From the NCBI GenBank assembly GCA_030142905.1, contig JASJOG010000016.1, positions 124,001-188,000 of the forward strand: a stretch of 64,000 bases of DNA. Reading direction: 5' to 3'. Shown in pieces: positions 58,501 to 64,000 of the stretch. Numbering within the stretch: the first letter of the stretch is position 1; each line of letters begins with the position of its first letter. This DNA is from Heliopora coerulea. Taxonomy: Eukaryota > Cnidaria > Anthozoa > Scleralcyonacea > Helioporidae. Made by a program: the position numbers and the translations under genes. Below the pieces are notes generated by a model that saw nothing but the letters and a program-made list of their open reading frames with translations, ran no database searches and was not told the origin of the DNA.

Positions 58501-60255
58501 AAAGTGCAAACCAAGATATCTTCCCCTTTGTTACCTCTAAACTATAATCAATCACTCTGCACGGTAAACTCACCGAAAATCGTCAAAGTTGCAAATGGCC
58601 GAAAACCTTACAAATTTTCCACGAAATCTAACGCATGCTTAAAGTCAACACGATGTATTAGATAAGGAAAAATTTTGGAACCATAGGAATACAGTTTAGT
58701 CGAGCACTGCGATGGCGATTAATCTTTCACCGGAAATGAAGTTTTGAGGAATACGTCTCAGTAAAAATAATGTTGACCATTACAAATGATAGGATTGACA
58801 AGATAAAAACTAAGGAATCCCTCTAATGGAAAAAAGATTTCAGAATAACGCCCTTCAATTATAAATTGACATAAAAGCCATTACGAATATTGCTATTTTC
58901 ACTGCAGGAAGAAAAACATCATCGGAGTAAAGGAAGCCCGCCCTCTAAATACAATACACGAGCACCTGTCATTACAATTATTAAAGCATCACTCACATTT
59001 TCGTTTGTCAGATTGTACTAAAGAGGTAAAGAGTTTCGTTAAATATCATTTTGATATCATCAGACTATTTAAACTGGCATAATTTATGGGTCTATTGTGT
59101 AGCAAAACCAGCTTAAACCAGCTAACACTTCAAAAAGTTAGTTTAAAATGGACAGACAATCCGCTTCGATAATTCAATGTTCTACCAAGTACGAATTCGT
59201 AATAATTCAGTATCCAAAACCTAGGGGCAATAATGCGTGTTAAATTTACGAAATGCACTTTAGATGCAACTCCTGCAATTACAGATTCGCCAGTATTTGA
59301 AACGAACGCAATCGGTTCTCGCATACCTACATTTTTTTACTAATACAGCAAAAACAACCTGATTCTATACATAATAGATTAATTGAATGAAAAAATAAGT
59401 TATTTTAAATCTCATATAACAGTTTTTAATCAAGATATGCGAGCAGTTTGAGCATTCGCTAGACCGATATTAGCCGTTGACTTAACATTATTATGACAAA
59501 TTTGGGTTTTATGAAATCAGTAATATAAGCTGCCTGTACAGTTCTTGTTTCGATAAATTGTCTGATAACTATACGAGGTATGGATTTCGGAAACCAGAGT
59601 ACAATATCATATGATTTCATAAAAAGAAATTAGTATCATAAAATAATAAAATTGTATGTTTTCTATATGAGAACTGACATGTTTTACAAACCATTTTATT
59701 TCTTACAACAAATGTAAAAATTTCATAATGTATTATACCTAAAAACCGAAACATTTTCTGAAGATGAGTTGAAAAAAATGGACAACGTTCAGGATTTTAG
59801 GTCTTAATACGTTACCAGACCATACCTGTGTTATTAGCATTTCATGTGGACTAATATGACGGTCATTTTATTTCAAACATGCAGTTTTGTTTTGTAAAAA
59901 TTATCAACTGCAAGACTTTTCATACAACATCTTTCAAGTTATAATTATCTAGTCATGGTCGACAATAGAGTAGACGTCTGGTCCTTTAGAATTCGACATA
60001 ATCTGACGTATAAGTAACACCTTTATGGAGATAAATGTACACCAGAGCTAATGCGGATCCGTTTCCATGCTTATCGTTTTCAAAAACGAAAGGCCTGAAT
60101 CGATCTTGTCTAAAACTACTGAAATATAATGCAAATCTATCCGGGCAGGAATTGCTCGTTAAACAGATGATACTTATCATTAATTATAAATTCGGTACTT
60201 TTCGTATTTGACACTCGCCAAACACAAATTTTTCTCCCTCGTATCCAGGTTATTT
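55534..60255. other. Upstream region of SoxB1, no gene recognised
   Basis: AT-rich non-coding sequence that should contain the SoxB1 promoter and 5' UTR just right of 55533. No TATA box or conserved element can be assigned by eye. Short ORFs here (e.g. 55938-56186, 57259-57447) show no domain. Confidence 0.5.
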
Positions 60256-60259
60256 AAAG

Positions 60260-60360
60260 TGCTGATTACATGGTCAATTTCAGCCTGGTCTTACGAGGAA
60301 CCCATTTTGGAAATTATCTTGCGCCTGCATGACGAAAATTTTAGCCCGGTCACCAGTGAA
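60260..60360. repeat. Dispersed repeat piece, copy 1
   Basis: CAGCCTGGTCTTACGAGGAA ... CATGACGAAAATTTTAGCCC is close to 62795-62830 (CATGACGAAAATTTTTGCTC, then GTTAACCGG). Related words (GGCTGAAATT) recur at 60645, 60710 and 60890. Confidence 0.5.
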
Positions 60361-60591
60361 ATGTAGACTGCATATATAGCTGTCCTTCGAACACTTGAAA
60401 GAGTCTCCACAGTAACACGCTACAATCCAACGTCTTCGCTTACCTGTAAACTTTTTTGGAGTTGGAAAACGAGGGTATCGAAAATCATTTCTACACGTAC
60501 CCCACGCGTATCTCTTAGTGGCAACATCTTGCCTTGAACTCACCAATGTCCGCATTTCTTGCGTCTGTTTACATTTTTGATCATGCAACAC
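60280..60591 (-). CDS. Small THAP-domain ORF, likely transposon-derived or pseudogene
   Basis: 103 codons. KRYAWGTCRNDFRYPRFPTP...RRRWIVACYC...YICSLHF has the THAP layout (C2CH zinc-binding DNA-binding domain; W before AC, CSxHF at the end). In the usual form a Cys follows KRY, giving C-x4-C; here it is missing, so only three of the four zinc ligands are seen. The last about 25 residues (KIFVMQAQDNFQNG...) are encoded by a dispersed repeat (compare 62780-62870). Start Met and any splicing are uncertain; it may be one exon of a decayed THAP/P-element-like gene. Confidence 0.5.
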   Translation of the reverse strand: MLHDQKCKQTQEMRTLVSSRQDVATKRYAWGTCRNDFRYPRFPTPKKFTGKRRRWIVACYCGDSFKCSKDSYICSLHFTGDRAKIFVMQAQDNFQNGFLVRPG

Positions 60592-60599
60592 TACACGTG

Positions 60600-63500
60600 C
60601 TTTTTAGCCCCGAAGTGGTGAATGGCATGGATCAATTTTAGTCCGGCTGAAATTTTCGTCCAGCAATTGCACGATAATATGGGAAGGGAATTGTTTGTTT
60701 GTGGGCCATAGCTGAGATTTCAACCTGGCTGACTTTAGTTCAAAGCAAGTTTTTATGGGTCAGAATCGTATATTATCATGCATTCGTACAGAACGCGTAG
60801 CATAGCACCCGGTAACGGCCTTCCTAGGATCAGTTGGCAGAGTGCTGTCTCAGGTAGGGCTGAAATTGTCTAGGTATTCAGCCACTTATCATGGCTGAAA
60901 TTCGGTCACGTAACAATCCCCTCAGTTTCCATGACGCAAAAGTCAGCGAAAATGGCCGTGGGATTGAGTGGTCGATTCTATACTTTGACTGGTACGTTAA
61001 AATACTCAATCGGTTCAGCAGGAATACAGTCTATTGTCCTAAAATTGGACGTTATGAAATTTCCATTCTTAAATTTATGTATTAATTGGGCATAAAGGCC
61101 TTCGTTAAATTTAAGGGCAATAGTCCAAACTTGTTTTTGATATTTATGAGACAATCAAGGATGTATGAAGAATTACGCTTGAAATTTATCATGAAAATTT
61201 TTATAGACAACTCTGTTAAGCGTTGAACATCTGTCGTTCATAATTTAAGTCAACGAAGTAAACGAACATTAAGGAACTTGTGTGAGACTCGGCGTCAACA
61301 TTACTTTTGCACTGTACGACCTTTTTGCACATACGACCTTTTTCGCATCCTATTGCGCTAATAACGGCTCAGATGTTCGCCATACGTCAGTTCATCAATC
61401 ATGTCGTGAATTGTAGTTATTTTCAGTGTAATTTCTTTCAAGTTTCTTTTCTTTTTTAAAGTTAATTTTAACCTCTCATTCCATTTGTGTTCACTCGTGT
61501 GTAGTTTTAGATATAATCTTTCTGCAAACAATCACTGACATAATTACAATACTCCTCTTAGGCCCCATTTACAACGCACGATGGTCGAGTACGATTGTTC
61601 ACCCAGGCGTATGGAATTAATTCTTAAAAGCTAAGTTCCGACTTACTATTCACTCATTAATGTAGCAATACTTCATGACGACTCCTTTGACTAAATCATA
61701 TTCATGTGGAGAAACAATGGTACGATACAATCTTATCATGTAGATCCTGCCTTATGTATGTTCACAAATTCCTGAGGGAAGTAAGACAGATAGGTTTTAA
61801 TTCATAATGCTTACAGGATGTCGAAGGTACTGCAACTCAAGTAATTCTTCGAGACGTAGTTCAGCTTGTGCAAGAGTCACGCCAGGACAATCTAAAGACA
61901 GTGATAATATCAATTTAAACACGAGAACTAAAAACAACCCTGTGAAGTACTTGAAAAATAAAGGCAAATACTCGGGAAAACCATAAAATTATGATTTGTG
62001 CAAACACGTTCTTTTTTGATTGACATAACAAGAAATTTGTAATAAAAGTATATTCACCGACGTCAGTACTGCACTCAGGGTCCTAGCCAATGTGGCAGGG
62101 GAAGAAATCTGTTCAACCTTATAAGGCCTCAGGCAAACAGTTTAACAATAATACAATTGTAATCAATTATGGCTACAGCGTTTACACTAGACCAAATTTC
62201 TCTGGATTCGTAGGCAATCCTAAGACTATATTTTCGGATTCAAAGTAGCTGTTTACGCTGAAGTAGCGAATACGGCACAAGAAGCCTTCGGTTTGCACAC
62301 GAATCCATATAAGTATGAATCCGGGAATGAATCTGGATACTTTGAATCCTAAGAGATAAGTCCCAAGAGCAATTTTCACCGTTTTTGTGTATAATAGCCG
62401 AAGTAGCCAGTGGTGGGAATTTTTTTTTTTTAGATGCTGTAATAAACAAAGAATGGAAAGAAATTGTTCCGTTGTCCATGGTTATTTTCAATAAAATTTG
62501 TCAGGATTTACGTCCTGTGTGCATTAAATTATACATAGTACTATTCTTCCAATACTGTGCTGGACTTTGGTCTTCTCAAGCGTTTCAAGAGAACAAAAAC
62601 AGAACTACGCTCAAGTGACCTGAAACAGGTAAACAATATGCAAAGTTAAAAGGTCCATTAACACACAAGTGTTGTTTCGCAGAGATAAACCTTTTATATG
62701 ATAGAAATCTATTTAGAGGACTGACCACATGGAGAATTTCTATCTGGGTAGAACTTTGAGCTAGGGCTCACAAAAAACTACCTTAATCTTGCGGTTACAT
62801 GACGAAAATTTTTGCTCAGTTAACCGGATCGAAACTCATCTACTTGATAACCGGCCCCTAAAAAAGCCAGAGATACCATGCTATTTCTAGATTGTTTCCA
62901 TGTGATCATATACTCCAAACAGGTATGAGTCCTAAAACTCGATATCCATAAATCTTAAACCGCAATCACAGCAATAATGAAGGGCACTGCGTCCAGGGTT
63001 TATTGACATACGATGTTATTAATGTTCTGATGTATGTGAACGACAGTGTTCAGGACGTGTTGCTACATCACAGAACAAATCGTACGTAGGAATTGAGCTC
63101 TGTCGATAATATTGGATAAGACAGAACGAACAATGAATCCGTCGATCGTACCGAGTAAATGGACCCTCAGAGAACACTGGTGAAATGGCGTGAAACCATA
63201 ATCTACACGGAATGTTTGGCTCACCTGGTACCGTATTACCTTAGTAGTGCCGGTACAATTTTGTTTTGCAATCCGCCGTGCGAAGCAAAGATTATGGAAG
63301 TCATAAAATGTTCTGTATTCGTATTTTACAGATCTGTGTAGCATAAGTCTTCTCAGGATATTTCAAGATGAGACAACAATCCCTTCTTGAGTTATATGCA
63401 GGATTTTAACATTTAAACGGAGTTCATCATGTTTTCCAAATGTCGTGAAGAGTTTCATGAAGTGTTTGTCTGAAAAAAATTGTGACCTAAAGAGAAACGA

Positions 63501-64000
63501 TCAATGTATGTTCGACAACTTGCACTCTGACTGGCCCTTCTGGCTTGTATTATTCCTAGTATGCCGGGCACATTAAGCCTTTTTATCCAGTATATTGAGC
63601 TTAATTCATAGAAATTGCCAGTTCATTCCTGATGTGTTTTATCATTTAGACATCTGCTTGATGAGAGAGTGAAGTTGATATGGGAATTTGGTCTGATCAT
63701 GTACAAAGACCTCGTTGTGAACAAGCTTGCCAAAGTCGAGGACAGCAAAGAGTATAATAGCGGCTTTAAAAGTTTATACTTTTTGTCAAGAATTGCCACT
63801 AATTTTGTTTTATTAAGAAACTTGTCTCGTTGAAAAAAGGGAAGCATTAAAGGGCAAGAATAACGTGTCTGGAACCAATTAACTCCCCATAAAAAAAAAA
63901 CAAAAAAAGAAAACAAAACAACAAACAAAAACCTCTCTGCACAGGGTAAACATTAAGGAAGTGTTTCATCCAAACATTATGTAAGTGGATTATACTAGTT
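60600..64000. other. Intergenic tail of the window
   Basis: It contains fragments of the dispersed repeat at 60640-60905 and 62780-62870. No RNA gene, domain or long ORF is recognised. Short ORFs (60891-61085, 63063-63344, 63623-63928) show no motif. Confidence 0.5.

Overview
The window is nuclear DNA of an animal, most likely an anthozoan cnidarian such as a coral or anemone-like hexacoral. This is an inference from AT-rich intergenic DNA, spliced genes with GT-AG introns, a SoxB1 protein, and many Penelope-like elements (PLEs) with GIY-YIG nucleases, RLE-type LINEs and foldback MITEs of the kinds I know from cnidarian genomes. I could not run a search, so the species is not established.

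Positions 82-40256 (+) hold the 3' two thirds of a DDB1 gene, the adaptor of CUL4 ubiquitin ligases. I mapped 20 coding exons with consistent GT-AG boundaries and phases. Together they encode about 736 residues, from the start of the second beta-propeller (about residue 405 in human numbering) to the C-terminus and stop. The 5' exons lie upstream of the window. The coding part is only about 2.2 kb of 40 kb; the introns are packed with repeats. These include at least eight PLE pieces (two of them large foldback copies at 25.5-28.0 kb and 36.1-39.9 kb), the 3' part of an RLE LINE, a tRNA-derived SINE that abuts a splice acceptor, a terminal-inverted-repeat element carrying a tRNA-like gene, a foldback MITE, and several micro- and minisatellites. 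Many PLE ends carry a hammerhead-ribozyme-like core (CUGANGA - stem - GAAAC - 4 nt - GUH).

From 40.3 to 54.5 kb the region is intergenic and made largely of dead transposons: a Ty3/gypsy integrase with polypurine tract and putative 3' LTR, a multi-frameshift copy of an uncharacterised repeated protein family, a degenerate hAT/ZNF862-like gene and a 0.9-kb TIR element.

Positions 54493-55533 (-) hold an intact single-exon SoxB1 transcription factor gene with HMG box, the conserved internal [11 protein letters not shown] block and the PLTHM C-terminus. The flanks on both sides are several kilobases without recognisable genes, as is usual for a developmental regulator. At 60280-60591 (-) is a small THAP-domain ORF, lacking one zinc ligand, whose tail runs into a dispersed repeat. 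I recognise nothing in the remainder to 64000 except repeat fragments.

DDB1 and SoxB1 are not functionally linked by anything visible here. The main biology of the window is the interaction between a housekeeping gene and the self-inverting, ribozyme-bearing retroelements in its introns.
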